From the NCBI RefSeq assembly GCF_042242105.1, contig NC_092021.1, positions 9,566,355 to 9,630,354 of the forward strand: a stretch of DNA of 64,000 bases, given 5' to 3'. The stretch comes from Pempheris klunzingeri. Taxonomy: Eukaryota; Chordata; Actinopteri; Acropomatiformes; Pempheridae. The notes beneath the pieces were generated by a model, which did no database searches, had not been told where the DNA came from, and worked only from the letters and a program-made list of their open reading frames with translations. Made by a program: the position numbers and the translations under genes. Of this stretch, positions 37,893 to 52,000 are shown piece by piece; within the stretch, counting starts at the first letter, position 1; the number at the start of each line of letters is the position of its first letter.

Positions 37893-40800
37893 ATGCCTCG
37901 CTGGGTCTTGCTTGCTTTGGTCTTTGGTCTCTGTGTCCATGGCGGTGATCAGGAAAAGGAGAAAGCGACTTTTCAGTCCTTGTCAAGAGGTGGGCTTGAG
38001 TTTGTGTCACAAAACATGCAAATGGTCATCATTAATGGAACAGTGTGCCATATTCATTGGTGTTGACCTCCTCCTGCAGGATGGGGGGATGGTGTCAGGT
38101 GGGTCGAAAGTTATGAAGAGGGCCTGTCGAAGATGATCAAAAGGTAAGACTCTACGCCTCAACAACAGCCTTGCATTTTTGTTGGTTCTGTTTGGATATG
38201 AGATTTGACTATAAAAACAGAATGTAAATGGGTGAGTGCAATTTGTGCACTTGTTAAGGTTAGGCATGCATAAGAATTACTATCGGCCAGTTACATAGAC
38301 AGTAGAGACTTGTTACTAACCGCTCCTCAAAATACTGCTTTCTAATTATGGATACTCAGCAACAGTTGGAAAAGAAAAACAAATTGTGAGGTTCACCTTA
38401 TATATACTGTATGTTTCTATTGTCAAAATATGCATTCTGTGATGATGAGGTCACTAAAATACTACATAAAGCAGAACTACATCTGTTATAGTGGAAAATA
38501 GTACCATCACCGGACCACAAATGCCAAAAAACGACATTTTAGTTGTCATTCCTCATTAAAATCTGGCATGGGGAGATCTCAGGGATGGTGCTGTGCAGGA
38601 CTGCATCCACATCCATTATTGTGCTTAATGTGTTGAGGAATGTGTTGAGTTGTTTCTTTGTGGTTTTGCTCTCACAGTCAGAAGCCCCTGATGGTCATCC
38701 ATCATCAAGACGACTGCCAGTATTGTCAAGGTACTGCAGTCATTCTGTTTTGTTACACCTCTAAAATATTACATGTAAAAATATAGGCTTGCACAGCTTG
38801 TACTGTCCATCTAACCCAGACTTGGGTTTGGTTTCATGGGGAACACAATGGGTGCGTTCCTTAATACCTGCCAAGCAGGAAATACTGCAGGTTTGGGATT
38901 ATATTCATTAATCACACAGCTGGTTTCCAGGAAATGAGCTCAATAGAAGTCTCCACTGGTGTTTCTTAACACATAAACAGTGAAGACCACCTGGAGGGCA
39001 TTATCTGGCTTTCACTTATGACTTTTGTCAGCTTTGAGGAAAAAAACTGAATATTTTGCAGGCAGCCTTTGAATGTCTGAACACACCAGTAGCCTGTTCG
39101 GTTTTTATCATATTTACTATCTGAGGACAATTAAAATAAGATGGGATTCATACATCTGTAGCTTTTTTACAGTGTGTAATCTCTCTAAAAGAAAGTGGAT
39201 ACGGGTGCTCTACAGACTCCACCTGCAAAACTTGTTCCTAACTTGCCCGGCAGTCTCTGTGTCTGAACACAATCTGTGACGACTGGAAAGACCTGATTTA
39301 CACCACATTTATCGACACACACTCGAGCTTACATGCATTCCCTTTTGAATTCTCAAAGGTGGGCTGCAACCACATACAGTTTTTGGAAGCATATGAAAAT
39401 ATTACTTTAATGAATTCTTTAAAGCCAGTTTGTTTTTATTGAGCTCAAATCTAAGCTAACCAGAATTATTTCAACAGACCTGAAGAAGTCATTTGTTGCT
39501 CACAAGTCCATCCAGAAAATGGCCAAAGAGGATTTCATCATGCTCAACTTGTTGGTGAGTACATCAGGCATATACGAAGAAACTTTTTGTCAGCATTGGG
39601 CAGTTTATACTTATAAAAATTGCAGCAGGAGGTCAAAAATATTAATGCTGAATATTAACCCTTTGAGTATAGCTTTAAGGATTTAATTTTATCAGACCGA
39701 ATGCATTATCTTAGCACTATGTGAGTTGATATTCAGTGTAAATTAGTCAAATATCTTAAGGTAAATGTACACTATAACAATATCAGGCATAATTAATGGT
39801 AGTAAATGGTGAAAAAGTAAGAATAAAATGGAGAAGTAACCATCTGTTAAATAATTCATACACTCTTTGTTTATACTGACTAATTTCTGCTGTTTACATC
39901 ATTCTTTTGTTTTACAGGAAGAGACTGAGGATACAAATCTAGCCCCTGATGGCTACTACATTCCCAGAATCCTCTTTGTTGGTAAATTCTTACACCATTT
40001 ATCATAATACAGAATTGATTTAATCAATTAGTCCAAGCAGACAATCAGAAGAAAAAATGTATTTTTCTAATGGTCCTTTGAGATCAGACTTGGTCAAAGG
40101 GCCAAACGTACTTACTGCCCTCTAACTCTCACTCATCACTATCCCACCTCAGGAGCTAAGAGTGCATTTCAGCCCAGGACTGGTTTTTGCATCTTTTTGG
40201 GACACTCAAAAATCTCACAGCAGATTTTAGCAGAATAAGAATTCCAACATAACAGTTGGCACAGTTACGGAGCTGATGAGAAGGAAAGGAATAAAGGCTA
40301 ACTGACTCAGTAGTTATGTATTCTTAATGATGGTGTGGGAAGTGTTGGGGAAAGTAGGACTGAAAGTTCTCTGAAGTTTCAGTTCTAAATAACCACTTCA
40401 GTCCTAAATAACCACTTCTCTGGCTGTTCACCACACAAATTCTTACTGAAACTGACACTTGTCGTCCGTTTGTTTCTCTGTCTTTCGCATAGCCTCACTG
40501 TCTCTCTTTTATTTTCTCTTTCACCACTCACTCTCCCTCTTTGTCATTCCACAGTTTCACCTCTCAGTCATCGTATAACATTGATCCCTCTCCTTTATGT
40601 GCGTGACATGTCGTTCTGCAGATCCATCCATGACCGTGCGCACAGACATTACAGGAAGGTACAGCAACCACCAGTACGTCTACGAACCTGATGATATGGC
40701 ACATTGTGAGTGACCGTCCACCTTCAGTATTTCAACACAGATGCCAAACTGTATTTGTGAGATGGGCCTGACAGAGAGAACAAGGGGCTTCATGTGGGTG

Positions 40801-41123
40801 TTAGTGAGGGGCTTTTGCAGGAGGGCAGTTCAGGAGGTGGGAAATGCTTTAATTTAAATGTAAATCAATTTTTTTTCTAACTCGCTATAAACTCTTGAGG
40901 TAAAAATCACATATGCACCAAGAGTCAAATGTGCTTGTTTCAAGCAAAGGAAACCTAATATCTGAAATGTTTCCACTTAAACTTGATCAGGCAGTTCTAG
41001 CAGTGAGTCTTTTGTCAGCAAGAAACAAAAATCAATGGTCTTAAACTCAAATGCGTCCTCTCTTCTTCAACAGTGGCCAGTAATATGGAGAAAGCCAAAC
41101 TCCTGTTGCACGCTGAACTCTAA
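37893..41123 (+). CDS. agr1: Anterior gradient (AGR) family protein, probably agr1
   Basis: Small secretory-pathway protein of the protein-disulfide-isomerase superfamily (AGR2/AGR3/TXNDC12 group). Seven coding exons join in frame: 37893-37989, 38080-38143, 38678-38730, 39478-39554, 39918-39981, 40622-40705 and 41074-41123 (489 nt, 162 aa; human AGR2 175, AGR3 166). Residues 1-18 are a hydrophobic signal peptide ([12 protein letters not shown]). LSRGWGD (about 30-36), [12 protein letters not shown] (56-67), [18 protein letters not shown] and DITGRYSN match the family's single thioredoxin-fold domain. The active-site motif is CQYC (67-70), whereas human AGR2 and AGR3 have a serine in place of the second cysteine. 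The C-terminus is HAEL, related to the KTEL/QSEL ER-retention ends of AGR2/AGR3. The family is clear; the paralogue assignment (agr1 rather than agr2/agr3) is tentative and rests on divergence from AGR2/3. Confidence 0.85.
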
Positions 41124-41223
41124 CGTGGCTCAGTCTGACATCTGCCTTCCCTCCATCCTCCGGTCCTGCTGGGCTTCCTGCTCAGTGGTCGGCACTGAGA
41201 TGTTTACAGGCTGTTCAGAGCTC

Positions 41224-41229
41224 AATAAA
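41224..41229 (+). promoter_or_regulatory. agr1: AATAAA poly(A) signal of the AGR gene
   Basis: A canonical AATAAA lies 100 bases after the stop codon, giving a compact 3'UTR of about 120 bases. Confidence 0.7.
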
Positions 41230-43094
41230 ACCAAAATAAATGTGTACGAAGTCGAGTCAGTTTTTGTTTTAACATTATTATTATTCCTTTAAACAGAGTT
41301 GTTAAGTCATTTAACTCTTTCCTCCCTTTTTATTGATATTGAATCAAAGACTGGAAAACACAAAGAACATGATGAACTTAAAGCATTACACTAGAAACAT
41401 GATTTTAAAGAAACTGGATGCAGGTTTTCAAAATAACTCTATGGCTGTTTTTTCCATGTGATAACAGCGGGGAAATAATCTCAGTGGACATTAACAAGAA
41501 AATGTAATGAAGTCTCACAGATAGTGGCCTGTTTTAACCACTAGGTGTCAGTATAATATAAATAGTCCTATGACTGCACTGAAATCACATTTATACACAT
41601 TATTATGCATGCTAATTAGGGCATTATTTAGGTCTGTTTGTGTGAATTATATAATGTCATATTTAGAGCATAAGCAAAGGTGTAATTACTGTATGTAATT
41701 ACATACATCACACATACAATCCACACTGTAATCTTATTTGCATTGTATAACAGACGGTTTATCATCCCGTTAGTGTTTTCTGCTGCTGTGCTGCTACAAA
41801 TGAGCTTTTATTCTTGAAGATGTTGTTTCACATGTGCTCATTGATTTACTGTTCCTGGACAATTATCAGAAACCATATATTTGGTGTCAGGCTGCATCTC
41901 TGTTCTTCTTGTTAAGTCGTCCTCCATGACAACTGCAAAAATACCATTTCTAAACAACCCAGGCCTCGACAGAATGGGACCGCGCAGCGTTGCCACAAAT
42001 AGTTCAGTTGCAGTTTTCTGCTGTCACTGCTAGGATTAATGAGCTGTTTTTAATTGTTATGGCGTCATGCAAATTTTGCGGTGAGCATTCTTGTGCCTTC
42101 ACCTTTTTGGAAGAAAAGTAAGCTTGACTTGCACAGACACACATCAGCGGGAGCAGCTATTGTGCAAACTTGCAACAGTGTCAACAAATACTCAAAACCT
42201 TATTATAACTAAGATATATAACCAAGATGCATCCTGGAAACCCATTTATCTTGCATTTCTTTGTATTCGGAGAAAAGCAGAAAACAAAGAAACATTGTAA
42301 ATGGGTCAGTAAGTTTTATTCCTCAACATTATTTTTCCTGAAGGAACTGATCACTGGGAAAAGATTAAATTATTCACAATTCTGTTCCTTTTTCACAGCA
42401 TAGACATCTGAAGCAGTTCTGTGCCTGCTTTTTCCTCATGTTTTTCAGATTTCTGTCTTTCAGATGGACCCAAGATGATTCGTCAGAAACTCTCAAGATT
42501 TTCCAACATTTTCCCCCCACCACTTTCCTCAAGAAATAGGTTTCATAGGCTTACGCTCCTGAGTTCATAACAAATGTGTTTTCTACTCAGACCTTCCTAT
42601 ATCCCCGGCCTGATACTTCCCCGTCTAGCTCATTGCAGTGCTATTTCAGTGCTGTGTGAAGGAAATGCTGCTTCCAAAATCCACTTCATACCTCCAAAAA
42701 CCTGTCATATTGCTTCAGGAACATGAAGTACGTCTACCATTACTTGACAAAAAAAAAGCATTGGAAGAAAAACTGAAAAAAAAACTTAGGGGAAACTTAT
42801 TTAGAGATATTTACCAAGACAACCTTCCTAAAAGAAGACATGTGGATATCTGATATGTCTGACACACACACACACACACATAAACAGCACATGTTTGAAG
42901 GCAAATGTAAGTCCACGTATTAGTGTGTGTTTTTACATGCCTAAACTTTGTCTATGTGACATCCCAAACACTCCCACCACAAGCCAAAGAGGTCTCATTG
43001 TTTTCCTATGAAATCCTTTTCTCCCTGTGTTCAGTCCTAACCTTGAATAAATGACTCAGGATGCCAGCGTCAAATTTCAGATAGCATTTCTTCA

Positions 43095-43097
43095 CAG

Positions 43098-43126
<29 letters not shown>
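43095..43126. repeat. (CA)n microsatellite
   Basis: About 15 uninterrupted CA units, plus strand. Confidence 0.95.
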
Positions 43127-43128
<2 letters not shown>

Positions 43129-43299
43129 CTGAAGGACAGTGTGACAAAAGGATGTGCTGTCTCACAAGGTCTGACTTTATGTGCAAGTTTAAGATGTGTT
43201 CATCGCAGCGAGAAGGAACTGAGGCTAACTCATATAATGTGGATGTTTTAATTTGTCTTATTTAACAAGTGAAAATAAAATCCATGAAGATGTGTGAAT

Positions 43300-43600
43300 C
43301 TTAAAGGACTAGTTTGACATTTTGGGAAATAAGCTTGCTTGCTTTCTTGCAGAGAGTTTGATGAGAAGGTCGATACCACTCTTGTGCCACTGTGCTAAAT
43401 ACGAAGCTCCAGCCAGGAGATGGTTATCTTAGCTTAGCATGAAGACTGGAAACAGGGCAAAGGGGTAGCCCTGCTCTGTCCAGCTGTGAGAAAAATCCAC
43501 CTCCCAGCACCTCTAAGAGCTCACTACTTGACCAGTTGCATGTGGTTTGTTGAATCCTACAAACGCAAAATTGACCCATTGTGGTACTGTGCCGCACTAT
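43300..43600 (+). repeat. Teleost interspersed repeat (SINE-like), family unnamed
   Basis: The block beginning TTAAAGGACTAGTTTGACAT, with the later strings GAAATAAGCTTGC, GAAGACTGGAAACAGGG and CCAGCACCTCTAAGAGCTCA, matches a repeat I recognise as abundant in percomorph fish genomes. I cannot recall its formal family name. The copy is diverged and its 3' part runs into a TTCC microsatellite, so its right end is uncertain. Confidence 0.65.
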
Positions 43601-43606
43601 TTCTCT

Positions 43607-43650
43607 ACCTTCCCTCCTTCCTTTCCTTCCTTCCTTTCCTTCCTTCCTTC
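43607..43650. repeat. (TTCC)n microsatellite
   Basis: Interrupted TTCC/TTTCC repeat, visible directly, adjoining the interspersed repeat. Confidence 0.9.
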
Positions 43651-46080
43651 TATAAATTCTGTTTAGCTTGATTGGTGGTGCAGCTGCAAACAACAGCTAT
43701 CTGAGGTGACGTCTGCAGGTCCTCCCATAGCAATGACTGAGACAGATTAGGTTCCCATGTAGCCCAAAGAAAAGGGAAGATGCCTGCTAGTACAACTAAC
43801 TCACAGACGCTGTAACTGGACTAGGAGTAACATGGATGGCTCTGATGTACAGAAGTTGTCCTTTAACTAATTTACTACATGAAGTCACACCAAAGTGGCA
43901 TTTTATAAACAAAGAAAATATACAGAAATATTGTGAACAATGCTGTCAAACGCACTCACACATACACACACACAGGTCCAAGGTTCTTCAGTTTGACTTT
44001 GGCGGTGACAAGGGCACTGGGCTATTAGTCCTTGTTTGCACAGTGCTTGGACAATTTAGCTATTCAAATAGAGCCGCTTACTGGAAAACAGCTCCTTAAT
44101 GAAGAGTTGGCCAGGTAATATGCCATAAATATATTATTTTATTCTTCCCACACACTCATAAATACACATTGCCCGTTCGTATATAGATCCATTATGTACA
44201 CCTATACATATGCAAACTTAAATGCACACAGACACGCACACACTCCTCACACACACACACATGCAAAGGCAGACTGATTTTATAGTGTGTTCTGGAGGAA
44301 ACTGGGAGCAATTTTCGCCACGTAAATCAAAAAGGTCAAAACGCAAATGTCAGCTTTTCCGCCTCCTTCCTTTTTAATTATTCTGTCAGGTTCAAAGAGT
44401 CTTCATCAGAAAGGAGCTGTTCTGACAAAGGAAGGCCTGAGCTCACAGATAAGCTCAATCGGCGTCTCCTCTTGACACTTTCTTCTCTATACTTAGCCTA
44501 TCTACACTCCTCTCACACACACAGCGACACTTAGCATTACCTCAAAGTAAATTACATTGTATCAGGATGAACTCGGTGCCGAAGAGATGGTCTAACAATT
44601 ACCAGCTGACTGCGGTTGTTGAGTCAATTAATTTACACTGTGGGGTGTCTGCTTGTGAGCGGATTTTGAAAACTCAGTTGGTACAAGATTAAAGTCCAGT
44701 ATTATTGGCTCAGATCACACGGAATTGAGCCACTACCAATTTAAGGATCTGCTCTCAGTTATGCTGAGGTAGCTAGATAACTACAACTACAACAGGAGGG
44801 TATGCTATTCTAGAAACAAAGTCACTGGCCTTTGAAAAGACAGAAGTTTTGTGGCATTTCGCATTTTCCGCATTTCAAACCAAAACAATTGTGTTGTGTC
44901 TCCCCTCCCATTCCTCCTGTACACATCCACTGTCTGACAGCCTTTTTTAGCTTTTGTGCGTTTGTGTTAGCTCAGTAACTTAGCTGAGTCTGTCGCTGAG
45001 CAGCAGCTCTGACTCATTATTCGGGTCAGTTAGGCTGTGCTACGAGTTCGCTCAACAAATGGTTCGCAGACTCACACACATACACAAACAGGCACACATG
45101 GCCATCCCAACGGCCAAAAACAAAGAGCAGAGAAGCTAAAACACATACAGAGGGAGTGGGACTTAATTCTCTGAAACTCATTAGTTTCCCAAATGAAAGC
45201 CACAATTATTTTTCATATCTTCTTTTGGACTTTTTAAAACATCAACATTTTGGCCTAACTTTTCTCTGTCTTTCTCAATATTCTTGTATTCATTGAGTGT
45301 TGTCAATAGTAAATGAAATAAAAAATTCACAACACAAACAGGTTCATGGTGCAAAAGTGCAACATTCCTCAACAAATCAATAGCACAATAGTAATACATT
45401 TTTCATTTTTCACAAAGCACCTAATGGAAACTGACAGCAAATACAAACCGTGACCCTGAATTAAATAGTTTATTTTTGTGACCCAGCCGCTTATGAACAT
45501 ACTGCATAAAGCAAACATGCCACTGGATCAACGGTCTTAATGTAATGTAATGTAAAAATTTGCTTTTTCTTGTGATGACCAAATGTTTGGAAATCACAGA
45601 TTATTAAAATGTAACTGCCCGCTGCACTAAAGGAGAATAACCTGTCTTTAAAAAAATTCTGTCTTATGCTGATATGATAGTTGGGACCTCAGGCCTGAAT
45701 CTTTTGCAGTCTGTCCTGCTGCTGCTCATTATGCTCCTCTCTCACTTTGCAGCAGGAAGCATCCGTCTGCGTTCCACTTACATTATTTGCCATCATTTTT
45801 CAAGCATTTTCCTATTTTATTACGAACTTTTAATGTTTTTTTTTCATAACCAAACTTTACTACCAAACAAGAGTTTACAGCTAAAACTTTCTACAAGTTC
45901 TCCATCATTGTACCTCACTGCAGTCTGCCAGTGCAGCCCAGGGGATATTATATTATGAAACATGTTAACGCCTCAATGGAAATGCTGACTTTATTTTTCC
46001 GCTTATAGACACACTTCTACCTAGAAACTCTGTTCACTTGTCCCTTTGCCTCGGACTCAGTGACAATGGGTTTGACGCTA

Positions 46081-46113
46081 TCACACACGCACACACAGAC
46101 ACACACACACACA
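46081..46113. repeat. (CA)n microsatellite, interrupted
   Basis: CA-rich run with CG and GA interruptions. Confidence 0.9.
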
Positions 46114-47438
46114 AGGTCACAGAGGAATTCTAACCAGTGAATAACAGGAGGCTGGAGCCGGCCGAGGTGGTGAGCGGTCTTGCCATGTGATTCGCCACAT
46201 ACATCAACTCTGTTGAGCAGAAAATTGAAATGGAAATGCAGGCCTTGAAAGAGTGTGGCTCCCATTTACCCCTGGACCAAAGCTAATGATTTGTCATTTC
46301 TCTCAGGGGCACAAGCTGCTGCCCTCGCTCTCACACTCATACTGCACCAGAGGGCCGGGCAGCCTCACCATCCTCTACTGTCTACAGAGCACTCTACGTA
46401 TTTATATGTATGTGCATGTGTATGTTTCAGCTCCACATTTGTACTGGATACGGTTCCTGTTGAACTCAGATTTTAGCATGACGATTTTGTTTACAGAGAA
46501 CTGGAGTCAAATTATAGAAATCTGTTGGGATGCATCTAGTAAAACATGTGAATGCTTTAAATATTTATTGAAATATTTAAAGTACAGCATCACAGATAAG
46601 CCACGAAACTGTACAGTCAACTGCGTTCATCGGGTAAAACCAGGGTTCAGTAATAGAATTAGGAAGTCATTTTTTTTTACCACTTTTGTACATCATCAGG
46701 ATTCTGATTCAAGGAAGTTGTTTCACACATTGACTTAAATGTTTTCCTGTGGTTTTAACTCCACCTAGCTAATATCAAGCACATCATTACAAGCCGATGA
46801 ATTATTTGACATGAATACTTTAGCTGAGGCATTTTGCTGTGCATGGCTGCTGGCTATTGTAAACGGGATACGGTGTAAAATGTAGCACTTGTACCCTGGT
46901 AGATGTGCTAATATTAATGTTTGTGTAAACAGCCGCGCAGCTGTAAAGACTCAGCAGATGGGTTTTGAATTATTGAAGACCAGAGAGTTTCTAAAGTGTT
47001 TTGGTCTGAGCAGCGCTCGCTGCCTTTTATTACTGTTTAAACCTTTTTCTCTTCATGAGCCTTCGTCATGTCAAGTGGTTGAGTTATGAGCACAAGGGCT
47101 TTGTGTTCAAAGCAAACTTAACGTGTGATTTATTAATGATGGGATGGCAGGGTGTGCTGGATTCAGAGCAGACACAAACACACTGGCATGTTGGAAAATA
47201 TTCTCTGTTGAATGGATGCTCTCCATGATTTTTACCTTTTCCTGTTCAAAATTCCAGACTTCTTCTCTCACTTCACTGACTGAATTTGAGGATTGCTTGA
47301 AGGCTGGTGGTCAGGTCATGTTTTAAAGCACAAAGTAACAAAGAATTGAGGATTTTGATATTATAAATGTGCTGGTCATCACATCTCATTTTTTTCTTTT
47401 TTATTAAGTGTCAGACAATCAGAACGTAAATGTACAGT

Positions 47439-47440
<2 letters not shown>

Positions 47441-47475
<35 letters not shown>

Positions 47476-47477
47476 CA
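47441..47477. repeat. (AC)n microsatellite
   Basis: AC repeat with one AA interruption; a (TA)n run follows at about 47812-47831. Confidence 0.9.
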
Positions 47478-49049
47478 GAAAACCTGGTGACATGACTGCA
47501 CTCCCTGTGTGAGCTGCAGATTAAAACCAGCAGTAAAATGCACGAGACGCTTCCGTCTGACTAATCCTGCCTCACCTTGAGTCTGACTGACATCGCACGT
47601 TTGCAGCTTGTGTCTGTGAACAAGCTTCTCTACTGAACATGGAGTTTGACAACTACTCGAAATACATTCATGATATAGATTTCACTGTGATTATTTGTGT
47701 AGCTGATTAATAATGTTTAACATTTAACAATGTGATTGTTATATATTCAACCATCTGACTGTTATAATGAACCCCACCATCAGCTGTAACATTAAATCAA
47801 ATAATATGGTATATATATATATATATATATACACATTAGAATGCTTTGAAAGGGACCATTATGCCCAATGTTTACTTATGTACTTACTGACTTTTACTTG
47901 AGTCAGATCTCGGATGTAAGACTTTCATCTGTAACTGTAAGTATTTCTACACTGCACTATTGTTACTTTAACTTAAGTAAAATCTAAGAGTACTTCTTCC
48001 ATCACGGTAGGTATTTTCAAAATGCTCCGAGAAGGTTTTCTGCCAAAACACATACACGATTACTGTTTATTAAAGCCCTATTACTTGTCTTACCTTTACG
48101 TACAACCCACACTGTTGCTGATTATCGTTCCCTTTAAAGTTCATTCTGTTCTGTGGGTATGCATCCATAAGGTGGTGGAAAGTCAATCACTGTAAGTAAG
48201 ATTTAGAGGCATTTGGCACAAGTATTTATGCTACTTTATACTCCAACTATTCCTCTTTTTACACCACTTCATTTATCTGTCAGCTAAAGTTGGTAGTAGT
48301 TTTTGGATGAAGATTTTACATTAAAAAAAAACACAAGCTATAGGATAAACTATAATATAGGATAAGATAAGCTACAAAATACAACAATTTGGTAGAAAAT
48401 AAACCAGTGGCTCCCTTCCAAAAAAGTAATATGTCTGGTTTTGATTAAATAAATGTTCAAGGCCCAAAGAGGTGAAAAAAATTAATACAAAATTGTGTAG
48501 CAAACTCCCTTTCATTCATCATCAGTCATCTCATCCATCATTATCTTGTAACCCTTTTTGAAGGGGCCTGACCACTTTGTTAGGAGCCACTTAGATTAAA
48601 CTACCTAGTTATAGAGGAAACAGTGAGAACACCTCAGCCTGCTACATCAGTAAAATACTGCTTAAGCGTTGATAGAAGACAAATGCATCTCTATTTGAGG
48701 TGCATTTTGCGGATGATACTTCCATACATTTATTTAGGAATGATTTAGAATGCAGGAGTTGTATATTTTTACAAGATCTAAGTATCTTTCTCCTCCACTG
48801 AGGGCATCCGCTTACATCATCGCCCAAAAGCATCGCGATGATGATGCAATTTATTTCACTCACATGCTTTTCGTTCAGTGCAAACAACACACAGTTGAGA
48901 CATGTGGACCGCTGATATCCAGCAGTTTGACTTAAAGCATCTTACATGAGGCAGAGTTTCTCTCTCCTGTACGTGTTCCTTCTAATGTTGCAGAGCAGAC
49001 ACACAGAGACAGACGCACTGACAAGAAAGAATCCCAACCATGTGCAAAA

Positions 49050-52000
49050 GTAAACTAAGAACTCTTTTATTCTTTTTTGTTCATGTTATATATTTATCTT
49101 TAGCATTTTTTAATTTTTTTTTCTCTACTTGAGTCCTTTAAAAGTTTGTCATCATGCTAGGTGCAGCTTCAGTGTTGGTAGGACATGCAAGGTTGTGGAT
49201 TTTGTCAGTGGAGGTTTTTCACACATCGGACAATTGGAGAAAGGGACAACGGGGAGCGGTTGCTCTCAAACCCTCGGTGGACTAACCCCCCCACACCCCT
49301 CCCCACCAAAAAAAAAAAAAAAAGAAACAAAAAAGAAAAACCCACAACATACGCAGCTGCGGGGAGCGGGGATGGGCCGGGGGCACCGACCATCATCGAG
49401 GGTTCACAAAGGGTTAAGCAGAAGCAGTTCAGTTCTTGCTGTGATAGTTACCATCCAATCCATAAACGGGGACGGTTTCATATCATGACATCATCAGTTG
49501 ACATCTTTAGTGCAGTCAAAAGAAAAGAAAAGTCTAGAAGCAGGCAGTCTTTACAGGGGAGATATACAAAAACGAGAATAGAAGAGGAGAAGAACAAAGA
49601 CTGGAGGAGCAGAGGGGGAGGGAAACCTCATTCAGACTCCTGTTTGTGACGGGCTGATGTTAAAGGAGACATCAGGAGTATTGCTTGTGACTCTGATCTG
49701 GGTCTACTTGTCGGGGCGCTGGATCACAGAGTTTCTGTGATTTTTTTTGTTGTTTTTTTTTTTTAAACCAAATTTCAAGGTTTCTACCTTCAGCTCTGGG
49801 AGATTCTCTTTTCCTGCTTTTCTAACACTGACTCATAAAACAACCAAATATAAGTAAAAAAGGTACATATATGACATCACACGTGCCAGCTGGTGGATGC
49901 CACTTTTAGCTGAGGCACCTTACAGTGCATATTTTTTTTTTTTTAAACATCGGTGGCTACAATGGGAATGAAGCCTGCTAACCCCGGCAGTGTTAGTGCC
50001 ATGCTTTATGGTGCCCAGTGAGTCACAGAGAACCACTAATACTTGGGAACATTAACATCTTCACAATCCCAGCGAGAGGGAAGTCAAAGAGAGTCAGAAC
50101 AGTTCTTAGGATGGGATGAACTGATTGTACAGGGAACAGAACTCGTCATTTTTGTCATTCCTTATATACACGGAGCTATTATACTGCAGCAATAATGATT
50201 GCAGGTCACAATAAACACGTGGCCACTTACAGCTACAGATGCACTAAAGAGGCCTGACAATTCAGTTTCCCCAATACTGAATGAATACAGTTTTTGTACA
50301 AATCAAAAGTACATTGTTCAGTGGATATACAAAAAGCAAATAGTAAAGGGTTGATTCCAAAAGAAAAAAAAGTGAGATATTTAAAAAAAAAAAAAAACAA
50401 TCCTTAAAATACTAGGGCAGGAACACACATGGACATCATCATCTTTGGTGAAGATTCCACAGAGTATGCTTGAAGACGTTTGAACACACACATAGATTGC
50501 ACGCACGCACACACACACACACACACACACATACATTTCCTACAGCTGGGAATAGGAATTCACTGCAGTTACTTATGGAAATATGTCCTCATTTACACCT
50601 TCAGAACAACGAGGACATTTATGCACTCAGGGTGTAAAGGTGGCAGGTCGGATCACAAAGGTCTTCTTGAACTACGCGGCTAACGTGTTTCTGTCGATGC
50701 AGAAGAGACGACGACGGCGATGACATCACACTGTGACACGCTCGGTTGGATCCAACCGGTGGAGCTGATCAGATATTAGCATACGACTTGTGAGTCTGTT
50801 CACACGAGGGACTGCATGTTACTTCGCTGTTCCTCTTGGTGCTTCCAAGGAGAATTATGTGGAGAGATTACAACATGTTTTCATTTGAGACTATCACTGC
50901 AGACTGGCATAATGTGGCATCAAGCATTACAGTACAAAGACCATGCCTTCTATTAACAGTTCAACTGACAGCTAGCACGGATCCCTGCCACAAAGTTACA
51001 TAGTTACAAGATCTGAGAGGTCTGTTTATGCTATCACTATATTTTCACTGCAGTATCATTACCCATCCTCAAATGCCCAATCTTCAATCAATCGAGAAAA
51101 ACAACAACAAAACAAAACAGTCCCCCCCCCCCCCCCCGAAACAAAAACAGACAATCACAAGAAATCTAGAAAATAGAGACAAAGATTCAAAGCTGCCTGT
51201 GGAGGAAGATGCTGGCATTCATTCAAAAATCATTCACTGAAGGACGCTCTCCACCGCGTTTTCCGCTCTGTAGGCCTCCCAGTTCAGTTCCCATGCAAAG
51301 CCATGGCTTAGATCGAGGAAAAATACAACGTGCAGCACCTCCCAAAGCTTGTCCCAAGACCCAGGCGAGGGGAGGAGTCGGGAGGGGAGGGGACGGATGG
51401 GGGAGGAGGGGGAGGTTGGGGGGTACGATGCTTTCAACCTGACCCCCCGCCCCCCCCCCTGATTGGTTCAAATATGTGATGAGATTGACATAAAATAACT
51501 TACAGAACATGTGCGTGAATGAATGAGCAAGACAGAAAGAAAATCAACAGGACGCCTGGGCTGTGTGTTTTTTCCAGTCAGGGAATCAAACAGGACCACG
51601 ATATTTTGTAACATTTCCATCTTTAATACAGCGGCTAAGAACATGTAGTCTCATCTAAGGAACGGACCAAATCACACACGTTAAATGTTATATAGCTATT
51701 TATGTTCTCTTTCTTTTAAGTACTAGATTTACATCCTGAAGATTTATGCATCTTTAAATTAAACGTATTCATAGTTATTAATTTTAGCAAGTATATCTTT
51801 TTTTTTTTTTTTTTTAGGTCCATACACATTGGTTTTAGTGAACAACGATCCTGTGTTTCTAGGCTACACTTCACCCTAAACTGGACTGCACTCATCGATC
51901 AAGAAAAATACACAAAACCATATAATTTTAACTTCCACATCTATGGCATAAAAACACAATTTCTCTGGGACACATAAAAAACTGAGTGGTGTAAAAAACA

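Larger units (their letters stand above)
41250..49045. other. Intergenic DNA between AGR gene and adarb1
   Basis: These 7.8 kb lie between the convergent 3' ends of the AGR gene (plus) and adarb1 (minus). No exon is supported. They contain CA repeats, a TTCC repeat and one fish interspersed repeat, listed separately; the rest is AT-rich sequence with nothing I can name. Confidence 0.6.

Noticed and set aside
46253..46738. 161-codon plus-strand frame between the AGR gene and adarb1
   Set aside because: It has no domain, no family resemblance and no flanking splice logic; its composition looks random.
49129..49649. Plus-strand frames of 119 and 154 codons near 49.2-49.6 kb
   Set aside because: They lie antisense to the putative adarb1 3'UTR, run through poly(A) and show no family similarity.
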